From positions 1-32,190 of the forward strand of contig CAKSEO010000029.1 of NCBI GenBank assembly GCA_934446565.1: a stretch of 32,190 nucleotides of DNA. The letters are read 5' to 3'. The translations under genes were made by a program, and so were the position numbers. Origin of the DNA: an uncultured Oscillospiraceae bacterium. Lineage in GTDB: Bacteria; Bacillota; Clostridia; Oscillospirales; Ruminococcaceae. Shown here one piece after another: positions 24,271 to 32,119 of this stretch (position 1 is the stretch's first letter; each line of letters opens with the position of its first letter). The notes under the pieces were generated by a model. That model saw only the letters and a program-made list of their open reading frames with translations. It did not search any database and was not told where the DNA came from.

Positions 24271-25959
24271 ATGAAAAACTTAAAAGTAGCAACCAAACTG
24301 ATCATTTCTTTGGGACTGGTCATAATCATGACCATCGCGTGCTCCCTCGTTTCAGTCATCGGACTGAATCAGATACAGGGAAACATGAATTTGATGTTTG
24401 ACTACGAGGTCATGAGTCTCCTCAGAGTCAAGGATGTACAGATCCAGGTGGAGACCATCGGCAGAGCCGTTCTCGCCGGAGCCTTCGAGGATGACAGCAA
24501 TGTCGAAGCAGCGTACATCAAGGAGGCAACAGAAGCTGCCGACGTCATGATGGAAAAGCTTGACCTCATTACATACACCGGCTCCGACGCAAAGACCGAT
24601 GACCTGAAATCATTATGCAATGATATCTACACAGTTCTTCCGGAGGTTACAGCAATAGTCTCCGGCGGCACCAGCGAGCAGGGTCTTGCGGCGTACAACG
24701 AAAAGCTCTCCGCTAAGATCGACCAGTGCCTTTCCATCGGCGACGAAGCTGATTCCGTGCTGACAAATGCATGCGCTGATACAAGAGCCGTTATCACCTC
24801 TGAAGCTACAACCACCACGACCATTGCACTTATCGTTGGCATTCTTGCACTGGCGCTTGGCATTGCAGGGATCATCAATCTTACAACTCTGTTCACCAAG
24901 CCTATCAACGAGATCAAGAACGCACTCGTCAAGATATCCAAGGGCGAGCTCGACAGCGAGATCACCTATGTGAGCCGCGATGAATTCGGCGAGATGGCAG
25001 AAGCAATGCGCACCACCAATGAGGAGCTTAGCAAGCTTATCAAAGACAGTTCCTACATGTACGGCGAGCTTGCAAAGGGCAATTTCAATGTTCATTCCAC
25101 CGCGCGCGAGGTATATATCGGCGAGTTCGCACCGCTGCTTGATAACCTGAGGATCCTCGCATACGACCTCAGCGACACTATGGCTCAGATCTATCAGTCT
25201 GCTGATCAGGTAGATTCCGGTTCCGAGCAGGTTTCCGCAGGCGCTCAGGCCAATGCACAGGGCGCAACAGAGCAGGCAGGTTCTGTTGAAGAGCTCGCTG
25301 CTACCATCGAGGAGATCTCCGACAAGATCACAAAGAACGCGTCCGATTCCCAGACAGCAAGCAACAGCATGGCAGAGGTCGGCAAGCAGGCAGTAATCTC
25401 CAACGATCGCATGAAGGAAATGCTCGGCGCAATGGAGGAGATCAGCGACACCTCCGCACAAATCAGCGACATCATCAAGACCATAGAGGACATCGCGTTC
25501 CAGACCAACATCCTGGCGCTCAATGCGGCTGTTGAGGCTGCAAGAGCAGGCGAAGCCGGCAAGGGCTTTGCAGTAGTTGCAGACGAGGTTAGAAACCTTG
25601 CGTCCAAGTCTGCGGTCGCTTCTCAGAACACAGCAGAGCTCATCCAGCGCTCCATCAGGGCTGTCGAGAACGGCTCTCACATCGCAGACGACACTGCCGA
25701 AGCGCTCGGCACAGTTGTTAAGCAGATCGAAGATATCGTAGTCACCATCAACCGCATTTCCTCCGTAAGTGAGGAGCAGGCTCAGTCCATCGTGCAGGTC
25801 ACCACTGGTATCGAGCAGATCTCCAACGTCGTTCAGACCAACTCCGCTACCGCAGAGGAGAGTGCAGCTGCTTCCGAGGAGCTGTCCGCACAGGCTACAG
25901 CCATGAAGACACTTGTTTCCAGATTCACACTCAGAAAGGCAAGAGCGGAGAACGCCTGA
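24271..25959 (+). CDS. Methyl-accepting chemotaxis protein
   Basis: A 562-residue transmembrane chemoreceptor. The first helix spans about 8-31. A small helical ligand-binding domain (4HB type) lies outside at about 32-178, and the second helix at about 181-205. A HAMP domain follows (about 206-258), then a long coiled-coil signalling domain. The conserved hairpin tip that binds CheA/CheW, with [20 protein letters not shown] and [15 protein letters not shown], sits at about residues 407-445. Gln/Glu-rich methylation helices flank it. The ligand is not predictable. The start follows AGAAGGAG. No che or flagellar genes are in the window. Confidence 0.95.
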   Translation: MKNLKVATKLIISLGLVIIMTIACSLVSVIGLNQIQGNMNLMFDYEVMSLLRVKDVQIQVETIGRAVLAGAFEDDSNVEAAYIKEATEAADVMMEKLDLITYTGSDAKTDDLKSLCNDIYTVLPEVTAIVSGGTSEQGLAAYNEKLSAKIDQCLSIGDEADSVLTNACADTRAVITSEATTTTTIALIVGILALALGIAGIINLTTLFTKPINEIKNALVKISKGELDSEITYVSRDEFGEMAEAMRTTNEELSKLIKDSSYMYGELAKGNFNVHSTAREVYIGEFAPLLDNLRILAYDLSDTMAQIYQSADQVDSGSEQVSAGAQANAQGATEQAGSVEELAATIEEISDKITKNASDSQTASNSMAEVGKQAVISNDRMKEMLGAMEEISDTSAQISDIIKTIEDIAFQTNILALNAAVEAARAGEAGKGFAVVADEVRNLASKSAVASQNTAELIQRSIRAVENGSHIADDTAEALGTVVKQIEDIVVTINRISSVSEEQAQSIVQVTTGIEQISNVVQTNSATAEESAAASEELSAQATAMKTLVSRFTLRKARAENA

Positions 25960-25979
25960 TCCTTTCAAATAAGCACATA

Positions 25980-26005
25980 AAGTGGGAGCAGAAATGCTCC
26001 CACTT
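25980..26005. repeat. Left copy of the second 26-bp palindrome
   Basis: Palindrome with 10-bp arms (AAGTGGGAGC) and an AGAAAT centre, 20 nt after the chemoreceptor stop. An identical 26-bp copy lies at 26194-26219 beyond the repeat core. It is followed by CAG rather than T residues. Confidence 0.9.
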
Positions 26006-26193
26006 CAGTTTGTCGAAAAAATCGAATTTGCCCGCGAAGCGGGCTTTTGAAATCCGTTTTTTGCTCCGGGTTTCCCGGGGCAAAAAACACTTCTATCCCA
26101 GCAAGTGTGCGGGTTGGCGGCGTAGCCGCCAAGACGTGCGCGCGGCTGGGATGTTCGGCGGAAAAGTCCCAACGGGACTTTTTCGACGGTCTC
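26006..26193 (-). repeat. Structured intergenic repeat element, copy 2 (188 bp core, inverted)
   Basis: The reverse complement matches copy 1. The first ~45 and last ~90 positions are nearly identical and the middle differs. Stems are kept: AAAAGTCCC/GGGACTTTT (26162-26170 with 26174-26182) replaces the copy 1 stem with one A-T pair changed to C-G. ATCCCAGC/GCTGGGAT (26095-26102 with 26145-26152) replaces the outer stem. TTGGCGGC/GCCGCCAA (26114-26121 with 26125-26132) replaces the inner hairpin. No protein is encoded. Confidence 0.85.
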
Positions 26194-26223
26194 AAGTGGG
26201 AGCAGAAATGCTCCCACTTTTGA
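26194..26223 (+). terminator. Right copy of the second 26-bp palindrome, working terminator
   Basis: Identical to 25980-26005, but followed by TTGATTG so that the arm end gives TTTT. It is the probable terminator of the chemoreceptor gene in its original form. Confidence 0.75.
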
Positions 26224-26230
26224 TTGATAA

Positions 26231-26291
26231 AAAAGTTGAGGGTCGGAAAACAATAATTTATGCGCGGAGTGTTCGACTTACTGCAACTTTT
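26231..26291. repeat. Long imperfect hairpin beside repeat copy 2
   Basis: AAAAGTTG (26231-26238) pairs with CAACTTTT (26284-26291), and inside it GTCG (26242-26245) pairs with CGAC (26274-26277). A 22-nt part of the loop side (26242-26263) is nearly identical to 14217-14237. Confidence 0.5.
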
Positions 26292-26301
26292 GGACATACA
26301 G

Positions 26302-26329
26302 AAAGGGACTGCATGGCAGCCCCTTTTTT
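26302..26329. terminator. Bidirectional terminator overlapping the SLOG gene stop
   Basis: AAAGGGACTGC (26302-26312) pairs with GCAGCCCCTTT (26316-26326) with one mismatch, followed by TTT on the plus strand. The stop codon of the minus-strand SLOG gene (26328-26330) lies at its edge, so it probably ends that gene as well. Confidence 0.7.
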
Positions 26330-26819
26330 ATATTGCCGGAGGAATTACGATCGTTTTTTTGCCGAGGCTTGCCGCCAGGTCTACCGTGTGTTTAGTGCCG
26401 CCGGGTTTTCCGTCGTATACCGCTACTAGCAGGTCGCAGCTTTCAACAAGGGCGCGGTTTCGTGCAAACATGCAGTTGTGCGTGTACTCCCTGGAAATGT
26501 AGCTCACCCGGTCGCAGCGTTCAAGTATCCACCTATAGCGCGCCTTGTCGGCTGGATTCCATTTTGCCTCCTGACCAAGGCAGGGGAGAAGCGCATTCAG
26601 CCTTATTTCCGGTTGTAGCGCTTTCAGCGCCAGCACCGCTTCGGCGCACCACATGTCAACCCCAAGCGCCATTCCGGTGTTGAATTCCAATGCACCGTGA
26701 TTGTAAAGATACTCTATTTCAGCGTAGATACGCTTTTTCAGGTCAACACAAGCCGGGTCATTTTCGCCGCGAAACGGCAGCTTCTGCGGACGGTATCCGG
26801 TGAATGATACTTTGTACAC
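26328..26819 (-). CDS. SLOG-family (DUF1273/YpsA-like) nucleotide-binding protein
   Basis: A 163-residue Rossmann-like protein. Family marks are SFTGYRPQKLPF at the N terminus, FNTGMALGVDMWCAEAVLAL in the middle, CMFARNRALVESCDLLVAVYDG, and GGTKHTVDLAASLGKKTIVI near the end. The SLOG superfamily is thought to bind nucleotides or their derivatives; B. subtilis YpsA is its best-known member in this branch. The exact role is open. It starts with GTG at 26817-26819, chosen because GGAGGT lies 7 nt before it. It has its own promoter and shares a terminator hairpin with opposite transcription. Confidence 0.88.
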   Translation of the reverse strand: MYKVSFTGYRPQKLPFRGENDPACVDLKKRIYAEIEYLYNHGALEFNTGMALGVDMWCAEAVLALKALQPEIRLNALLPCLGQEAKWNPADKARYRWILERCDRVSYISREYTHNCMFARNRALVESCDLLVAVYDGKPGGTKHTVDLAASLGKKTIVIPPAI

Positions 26820-26848
26820 TAAAACACCTCCAGATGAATTTCACCTAT

Positions 26849-26877
26849 ATTCTAACATATATCTCTCAATAAATCAA
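26849..26877 (-). promoter_or_regulatory. Sigma-A promoter of the SLOG gene
   Basis: On the minus strand TTGATT (26872-26877) and TAGAAT (26849-26854) are 17 bp apart, 30 bp before the GTG. Confidence 0.65.
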
Positions 26878-26970
26878 GGCTTTTTTGCAACATTTTAAAA
26901 ATGTTTTTTAGTCGCCGTTCCCGATTTTTCCAGAAAAGCTCAAAAAAGTGCACATAATTAAGATAATATG

Positions 26971-26999
26971 TTGACAATTTGACAGTTTTATTGTAGAAT
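26971..26999 (+). promoter_or_regulatory. Sigma-A promoter of the rnf operon
   Basis: TTGACA (26971-26976) and TAGAAT (26994-26999) are 17 bp apart. Transcription should start near 27006, about 67 nt before the rnfC start. Confidence 0.75.
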
Positions 27000-27006
27000 A
27001 AAGATA

Positions 27007-27035
27007 TGTACGCTTTCATATAGCTGAAATGTACA
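27007..27035. repeat. Inverted repeat at the predicted rnf transcription start
   Basis: TGTAC..TTTCA (27007-27018) pairs with TGAAATGTACA (27025-27035) with a small internal mismatch. It begins at the predicted +1, so it could be an operator or a 5' mRNA hairpin. It does not match the Rex consensus. Confidence 0.45.
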
Positions 27036-27072
27036 AACATAGATATGTATCAATAAAAAGGGGTGGTATTAT

Positions 27073-28377
27073 TTGTCAAGGCTGCATTCAGTACATCTGC
27101 CGCATTTTAGCGGTTCAGCGGAGCAGCTGACGAGAAAGGTGCCCGTTCCGGAAACAGTGACTATCAGCATGGCGCAGCATATCGGCGCGCCCTGCGACCC
27201 GCTGGTGAAGGTCGGAGACCATGTACTCGTCGGACAGAAGATCGGAGATACCGGGGCGTTCATGTCTGCGCCGGTTCATGCTTCGGTGAGCGGTGATGTT
27301 ACCGAGATCAAGGATGTGATGAACGTCGGCGGCAGGCTGTGCAAGACTGTCACGATAAAATCCGACAACCGCATGGAGGTATGTCCGGATATCAAGCCGC
27401 CGGTGGTGGAGTCCCGGGAGGATTTCATCAGGGCTGTCCGCGAGAGCGGAGCGATAGGACTGGGCGGCGCGGGCTTCCCGACTCATGTCAAGCTTGCCTA
27501 CGACCGCAGCAAGGTCAACATAGAGTACCTGCTGCTGAACGGCGCGGAGTGCGAGCCGTACATAACTTCCGACTACCGCGAGCTGATGGAGAACACCGAC
27601 GCAGTTATCGGAGGTATCAAGCTTGTGCTGAAATGGCTGGAGATACCGAAAGCGATTATCGGCATTGAATCCGACAAGCCGGAGGCTATCTCAAAGCTGA
27701 CGAAGCTTACCGCTTCCACGCCGGAGATAGAGGTAAAGAAGCTACCGAGCTGCTATCCGCAGGGCGCTGAAAAGGTGCTGGTACACAACCTTACCGGGCG
27801 TATCGTCGGAGAGGGCATGCTCCCGTCAGATGTGGGCTGCGTAGTCATGAACGTGTCAACGGCGGGATTCATCCACTCCTACATGCGCACCGGAATGCCG
27901 CTTGTAAAGCGCCGCATCACCGTTGACGGAAATATCGTCAACTCTCCCTGCAATTTCTTCGTGCCTGTGGGAACGCTGCTGCACAGCGTAGTGGGGTTCG
28001 CTTCGCTCAGGAAGCAGCCGGACAAGATAATCATGGGCGGCCCGATGATGGGAATGTGCGCATTCGACCCGGATACTCCCCTCGCAAAGACGACCAACGC
28101 GGTGCTGCTGTTCAGCGACGCCCCGAAGTATCAGGAATCCCCCTGCATACGCTGCGGACGCTGCATAAGAGCATGCTCGCTGAACCTCATGCCCACTGAA
28201 CTGGAGCATGCATACGACACCAGAAACGCAGAGCTGCTGAAAAAGCTCAAGGTGAATCTGTGCATGAACTGCGGCGCGTGCAGCTTCGTCTGCCCGGCGC
28301 GCCGTAACCTTGCCGAGAAGAATCAGCTTGCAAAGGATTTTCTCCGTCAGCAGGACGCCGCAAACAAAGGGAAGTGA
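27073..28377 (+). CDS. rnfC: Rnf complex subunit RnfC (NADH-binding, Fe-S)
   Basis: A 434-residue peripheral subunit that passes electrons between NAD(H) and the rest of the ion-pumping ferredoxin:NAD oxidoreductase. The nucleotide/FMN-binding motif GLGGAGFPTHVK lies at about 129-140. Two [4Fe-4S] motifs follow: CIRCGRCIRAC from C358 and CMNCGACSFVC from C397. The start is TTG at 27073, with GGGGTGG upstream and no better in-frame start. First gene of rnfCDGEAB; rnfD begins 9 nt after its stop. Confidence 0.95.
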   Translation: MSRLHSVHLPHFSGSAEQLTRKVPVPETVTISMAQHIGAPCDPLVKVGDHVLVGQKIGDTGAFMSAPVHASVSGDVTEIKDVMNVGGRLCKTVTIKSDNRMEVCPDIKPPVVESREDFIRAVRESGAIGLGGAGFPTHVKLAYDRSKVNIEYLLLNGAECEPYITSDYRELMENTDAVIGGIKLVLKWLEIPKAIIGIESDKPEAISKLTKLTASTPEIEVKKLPSCYPQGAEKVLVHNLTGRIVGEGMLPSDVGCVVMNVSTAGFIHSYMRTGMPLVKRRITVDGNIVNSPCNFFVPVGTLLHSVVGFASLRKQPDKIIMGGPMMGMCAFDPDTPLAKTTNAVLLFSDAPKYQESPCIRCGRCIRACSLNLMPTELEHAYDTRNAELLKKLKVNLCMNCGACSFVCPARRNLAEKNQLAKDFLRQQDAANKGK

Positions 28378-28386
28378 GGTCAACAC

Positions 28387-29346
28387 ATGAATAAATTGAT
28401 AGTAGAGCCGTCGCCGCATATCCGCAGCGCGATGTCCACTCAGAAAGTAATGCTGAATGTGGTCATCGCAATGCTTCCTGCGCTTGCTGCGGCAACGGTG
28501 ATTTTCGGAATAAAGGCGCTGGTGCTGACGGTCATCTGCTGCGCGTGCTGCGTGCTGTTCGAGTTCCTGTTCTGCAAGGTGACTAAGAAGCCGAACTCGA
28601 TACACGACCTCTCCGCTGTCGTGACCGGAATGCTGCTGGCGTTCAACCTGCCGGTCGATCTGCCGGTGTACATGGCGGTCATCGGTTGCTTCGTTGCGAT
28701 AGTTGTCGTAAAAATGCTGTTCGGCGGCATCGGTCAGAACTTCGCGAATCCCGCGATAACAGCAAGAATAGTGCTCATGCTGTCGTTTACGGCGGCAATG
28801 ACTAAGTGGACGGCTCCGTTTGCGTACCTCAATGGCGCGGACGCGGTTTCCTCTGCTACTCCGCTTGCTGCGGAGCCTGACGCGCTCCCGTCGCTGCTGG
28901 ATATGTTCCTCGGAGTACGCGGCGGATGTCTGGGCGAGACCTGCGTTGCAGCGCTGCTCCTGGGTGGAGTTTACCTCTGCGTGAGAGGGCTCATTACCCC
29001 GACCACTCCGCTGGCGTTCATCGGAACTGTTGCAGTCCTGACCCTGCTTTACAGCGGATTCGACCTGAATTACACGCTGTATCAGCTTATGTCCGGCGGA
29101 CTGTTCCTCGGAGCGTTCTTCATGGCGACCGATTACTCCACCACGCCGCTGACCCAGAAAGGCAAGCTGTTCTTCGGGATAGGCTGCGGTATCTTCACGT
29201 TCCTGATAAGGCAGTTCGCGAGCCTGCCGGAGGGCGTTTCCTACTCGATACTCCTCATGAATATACTTACTCCCTACCTTGACAAGATATCCATGCCGAA
29301 ACCCCTGGGAGCTAAGAAAGAGCAGAAGGAGGTCAAGCAGAAATGA
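28387..29346 (+). CDS. rnfD: Rnf complex subunit RnfD (membrane, covalent FMN)
   Basis: A 319-residue polytopic membrane subunit. The flavinylation motif SSATPLA has T158 as the predicted FMN-linked threonine. HIRSAMSTQKVMLNVVIAMLP-like N-terminal residues (11-31) and the GGIGQNFANPAITAR segment (113-127) are typical of the RnfD/NqrB family. The length is near normal. Its stop overlaps the rnfG start (ATGA). Confidence 0.95.
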   Translation: MNKLIVEPSPHIRSAMSTQKVMLNVVIAMLPALAAATVIFGIKALVLTVICCACCVLFEFLFCKVTKKPNSIHDLSAVVTGMLLAFNLPVDLPVYMAVIGCFVAIVVVKMLFGGIGQNFANPAITARIVLMLSFTAAMTKWTAPFAYLNGADAVSSATPLAAEPDALPSLLDMFLGVRGGCLGETCVAALLLGGVYLCVRGLITPTTPLAFIGTVAVLTLLYSGFDLNYTLYQLMSGGLFLGAFFMATDYSTTPLTQKGKLFFGIGCGIFTFLIRQFASLPEGVSYSILLMNILTPYLDKISMPKPLGAKKEQKEVKQK

Positions 29347-29924
29347 GCATTTCACCAAGACCCGCGCTGACTCTCGCGGCGATAGTTGCGATAATTTCGG
29401 CGCTTATCATCGTGATGTACAATGTGACCTATGTTGACACCTCCGGGATACTCACCGACAAGCAGTCGGCGGCTGTGGTCGCAGTTTACGGCGGTTCGGA
29501 GGAGGATTACAGCGTTGTTCCTGCGGAGGAATGGGAGCAGAAGCTCGCTGACCTGCCCGACCTTGCACGAATCATCAAGGTCATCGAAAAGAACGACGGC
29601 AGCCTTGCATTCGATATCAAGTCCAAGGGCTACAAGGACGGCTTTGATATCCTGGTAGGTGTTAAGGACGGCGCTGTTGCAGGCGTTGCAGTGGTATCCG
29701 TCGGCGAGGAAACTCCCGGACTTGGCACAAAGACCAACGACCCGGCATTCCTCGACAATTTCAAGGGTATCTCGGGCGAGGCGAAGATAGTGAAATCCGC
29801 TCCCGCCGCCGACGGAGAGGTACAGGCGGTGACTTCCGCGACGTTCTCCTCGAGGGGCGTTGCAAAGGCGGTCAACATCGCGCTTGCCGCATACGAAATG
29901 TACACAGGAGGTGAGCAGCAGTGA
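29343..29924 (+). CDS. rnfG: Rnf complex subunit RnfG (covalent FMN)
   Basis: A 193-residue subunit anchored by one N-terminal helix (about 8-28), with an external FMN-binding domain. The attachment motif reads TSATFSSRGV with T167 as the predicted flavin-bearing residue. GEETPGLGTK (121-130) is a further family mark. The ATG overlaps the rnfD stop, and its own stop overlaps the rnfE GTG start. Confidence 0.95.
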   Translation: MSISPRPALTLAAIVAIISALIIVMYNVTYVDTSGILTDKQSAAVVAVYGGSEEDYSVVPAEEWEQKLADLPDLARIIKVIEKNDGSLAFDIKSKGYKDGFDILVGVKDGAVAGVAVVSVGEETPGLGTKTNDPAFLDNFKGISGEAKIVKSAPAADGEVQAVTSATFSSRGVAKAVNIALAAYEMYTGGEQQ

Positions 29925-30619
29925 GCTACATGAAGGAATTTACAAAGGGACTTATAAAAGAGAACCCCACGCTGGTGACGCTGCTCGGCATGTGTCCGAC
30001 CCTCGCTATCACCACGATGGCGTCTAATGCGATAGGAATGGGCGCTGCGGCTACGTTCGTGCTTATCTGCTCGAACATCGTTATCTCGCTGATGAAGAAG
30101 ATAATTCCCGACCAGGTGCGCCTGCCCTCGTTCATCGTAATAATCGCGGGCTTCGTTACGCTGGTAGGATTTGTGCTTCAGGCTTACGTGCCGGCTGTTT
30201 ATGACGCGCTGGGAATTTACCTGCCGCTCATCACGGTAAACTGCATCATCCTCGGCCGCGCTGAGATGTTCGCAAGCAAGAACAACGTGCTCGCCTCTGC
30301 GCTTGACGGCGCAGGAATGGGCGTAGGATTCACCCTGGCGCTGTTGGCTGTAGGCTCCGTGCGTGAGATACTCGGCGGCGGAACCTGGTTCGGTATCCAG
30401 ATATGCCCGGATTTTATCCAGCCGATGACGATATTCATTCTCCCGGCAGGCGGATTCTTTGTTCTGGGCTGCGTTATCGCGCTGGTAAATAAGCTTTCCC
30501 ACAAGAAACCCAAAGCTGTTACCGGCTGCGCCGCATGCGGCGGATGCCCGGGCTCGGCTGGCTGTCCCGGCGCGGAGGGCTGTCCCTCTGCGGAAACTGA
30601 AAAGAAGGAGGAGAAGTAA
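29921..30619 (+). CDS. rnfE: Rnf complex subunit RnfE with unusual cysteine-rich tail
   Basis: A 232-residue membrane subunit with about six helices. The conserved cysteine segment LLGMCPTLAI (21-30) near the first helix is present, as is the GAGMGVGFTLAL region. The start is GTG at 29921 because AGGAGGTG lies at the right distance; ATG at 29930 is too far. After the last helix, residues 203-221 hold five cysteines (203, 206, 209, 215, 221) in a Gly/Pro-rich setting, followed by a charged end. This tail goes beyond the usual fold and looks able to bind metal or a cluster (inference). Confidence 0.94.
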   Translation: MSYMKEFTKGLIKENPTLVTLLGMCPTLAITTMASNAIGMGAAATFVLICSNIVISLMKKIIPDQVRLPSFIVIIAGFVTLVGFVLQAYVPAVYDALGIYLPLITVNCIILGRAEMFASKNNVLASALDGAGMGVGFTLALLAVGSVREILGGGTWFGIQICPDFIQPMTIFILPAGGFFVLGCVIALVNKLSHKKPKAVTGCAACGGCPGSAGCPGAEGCPSAETEKKEEK

Positions 30620-31225
30620 ATGGAGCTTGCAAGAAGCATGATGATAATCCTCCTCACCGGAATACTGATGGATAACTTCGTCTTGTCGAAGTTCATGGGT
30701 ATCTGCCCGTTCCTCGGCGTTTCGAAGAATCCCTCCGGTTCGCTCGGAATGGGGCTTGCGGTAACGTTCGTCATGGCGTGCGCGACCGCAGTTACATATC
30801 CGCTGTATTACGGATTCCTCGTCCCGATGGGACTTACCTACCTCAATACTATACTGTTCATCCTTATCATTGCGGTGTTCGTTCAGCTGCTGGAGATGTT
30901 CCTCAAGAAGTTCATCCCGGCGCTGTACAAGTCGCTGGGCGTGTATCTCCCGCTCATCACCACCAACTGCGCCGTGCTCGGCGTAACGCTGCTGAACCTT
31001 GAGAACAACTACAGCTTCGGCGAATCCATCGTCAACGCTGTCGGCGGCGGACTTGGATTCATGATGGCTATGCTGATATTCTCCGGTGTGCGCGGACGTC
31101 TGGAGCGCTGCAAGGTGCCGCAGGCATTCGAGGGCATGCCGATAACGCTGGTCGCTGCGTCCATAGTGTCGCTGTCCTTCCTGGGATTCGGCGGTCTTAT
31201 CGACGGTATTTTCGGAGGTGTGTGA
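30620..31225 (+). CDS. rnfA: Rnf complex subunit RnfA
   Basis: A 201-residue polytopic subunit homologous to RnfE in inverted topology. Family marks are DNFVLSKFMGICPFLGVSK near the N terminus, with its conserved cysteine, and LGVYLPLITTNCAVLG in the middle with the second. The ATG immediately follows the rnfE stop and is preceded by AAGGAGGAG. RnfA and RnfE together are thought to hold a membrane-embedded iron-sulfur centre. Confidence 0.95.
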   Translation: MELARSMMIILLTGILMDNFVLSKFMGICPFLGVSKNPSGSLGMGLAVTFVMACATAVTYPLYYGFLVPMGLTYLNTILFILIIAVFVQLLEMFLKKFIPALYKSLGVYLPLITTNCAVLGVTLLNLENNYSFGESIVNAVGGGLGFMMAMLIFSGVRGRLERCKVPQAFEGMPITLVAASIVSLSFLGFGGLIDGIFGGV

Positions 31226-32025
31226 TGGATATTTTTATGACGTACATCCTGCCGGTGCTGATATTTGCGGTAATTGGTGCTGCCTCCGGCATTCTGCTGA
31301 CTGTTGGTTCGAAGATATTCTTCGTAAAGACTGACGAAACGGTCGCGAAGATAGTTGAGGCGTTGCCGAATGCGAACTGCGGCGCGTGCGGATTTTCCGG
31401 ATGCGAGGGCTATGCTACCGCCGTTGCAAAGGGCGAAGCCCCGACAAATCGCTGCAAGCCCGGTGGAGCTGCCGCAGCCGCGAAGATTGCTGCGATAATG
31501 GGCACGGAAGCGCTGGAAACGGTACGCGAGGCTGCGTTCGTTCGCTGCAACGGCTGCGAGGGCGCTGTGGAGGACCGCTTTGAATTTGACGGCACTCCCA
31601 GCTGCGCCGCGGTCGAGAGATTCTACAACGGCAAGAAGATGTGCCGCACCGGCTGCGACGGCTACGGCGACTGTGCCGCGGTCTGCGAGAACGATGCGAT
31701 ACATATCATCAATGGGGTTGCGGTGGTTGACCAGTCGAAGTGCGGCGCCTGCGGAAAGTGCGTTGCGGTCTGCCCGAACCATCTTATCGAGATACGTCCG
31801 GCTGACTATCCGTACGCGGTGCGCTGCTCGTCCAAGGACAACGCGAAGGTAACACGCGCTATCTGCAAGAACGGATGCCTTGGCTGTCACCTCTGCGAGA
31901 AGAAGTGCCCGTCCGGCGCGATAACCGTAAAGGATAACCATGCGAGCATAGATTACCAGTACTGCGTAGGCTGCGGTATCTGCGCCGAGGCTTGCCCGGC
32001 AAAGTGCATCACGCTTGTACAGTAA
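31225..32025 (+). CDS. rnfB: Rnf complex subunit RnfB (ferredoxin-type, multi Fe-S)
   Basis: A 266-residue subunit that receives electrons from ferredoxin. One N-terminal helix (about 5-28) is followed by the 4Fe-4S domain with C52, C55, C60 and C77 in NCGACGFSGCEGYA and after. Ferredoxin-like cysteine sets follow at about 140-154, 173-183, 214-228 and 247-261. The ATG at 31225 is chosen because GGAGG lies 5 nt before it; GTG at 31222 would be too close. It shares one base with the rnfA stop and is the last gene of the operon. Confidence 0.95.
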   Translation: MDIFMTYILPVLIFAVIGAASGILLTVGSKIFFVKTDETVAKIVEALPNANCGACGFSGCEGYATAVAKGEAPTNRCKPGGAAAAAKIAAIMGTEALETVREAAFVRCNGCEGAVEDRFEFDGTPSCAAVERFYNGKKMCRTGCDGYGDCAAVCENDAIHIINGVAVVDQSKCGACGKCVAVCPNHLIEIRPADYPYAVRCSSKDNAKVTRAICKNGCLGCHLCEKKCPSGAITVKDNHASIDYQYCVGCGICAEACPAKCITLVQ

Positions 32026-32044
32026 AGCATGGCGATTTAAAAAT

Positions 32045-32078
32045 ACCGGGGGAAAGCAGGTGTTTTCCCCCGGTTATT
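32045..32078 (+). terminator. Terminator of the rnf operon
   Basis: A perfect 10-bp stem (CCGGGGGAAA at 32046-32055 with TTTCCCCCGG at 32064-32073) begins 20 nt after rnfB and is followed by TTATT. Confidence 0.85.
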
Positions 32079-32088
32079 CATTGCGAAA

Positions 32089-32119
32089 AAATCCCGCAGC
32101 TTATACGGCTGCGGGATTT
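32089..32119. repeat. Second hairpin after rnfB, possible left flank of a repeat element
   Basis: A 12-bp perfect stem (AAATCCCGCAGC at 32089-32100 with GCTGCGGGATTT at 32108-32119) and a 7-nt loop. It is followed at once by CAGCTTGTCGAAAAA, the same terminus that follows the palindromes of the two repeat elements. Confidence 0.75.

Noticed and set aside
22350..26219. The two inverted repeat copies as ends of one composite transposon carrying the GH43 and chemoreceptor genes
   Set aside because: Each copy has its own, different flanking palindrome, base composition does not change inside, and no transposase is present. Two independent insertions explain it better.
27856..29358. 500-codon minus-strand open frame opposite rnfC/rnfD
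   Set aside because: No ribosome site or family likeness; rnfC and rnfD are unambiguous on the other strand.
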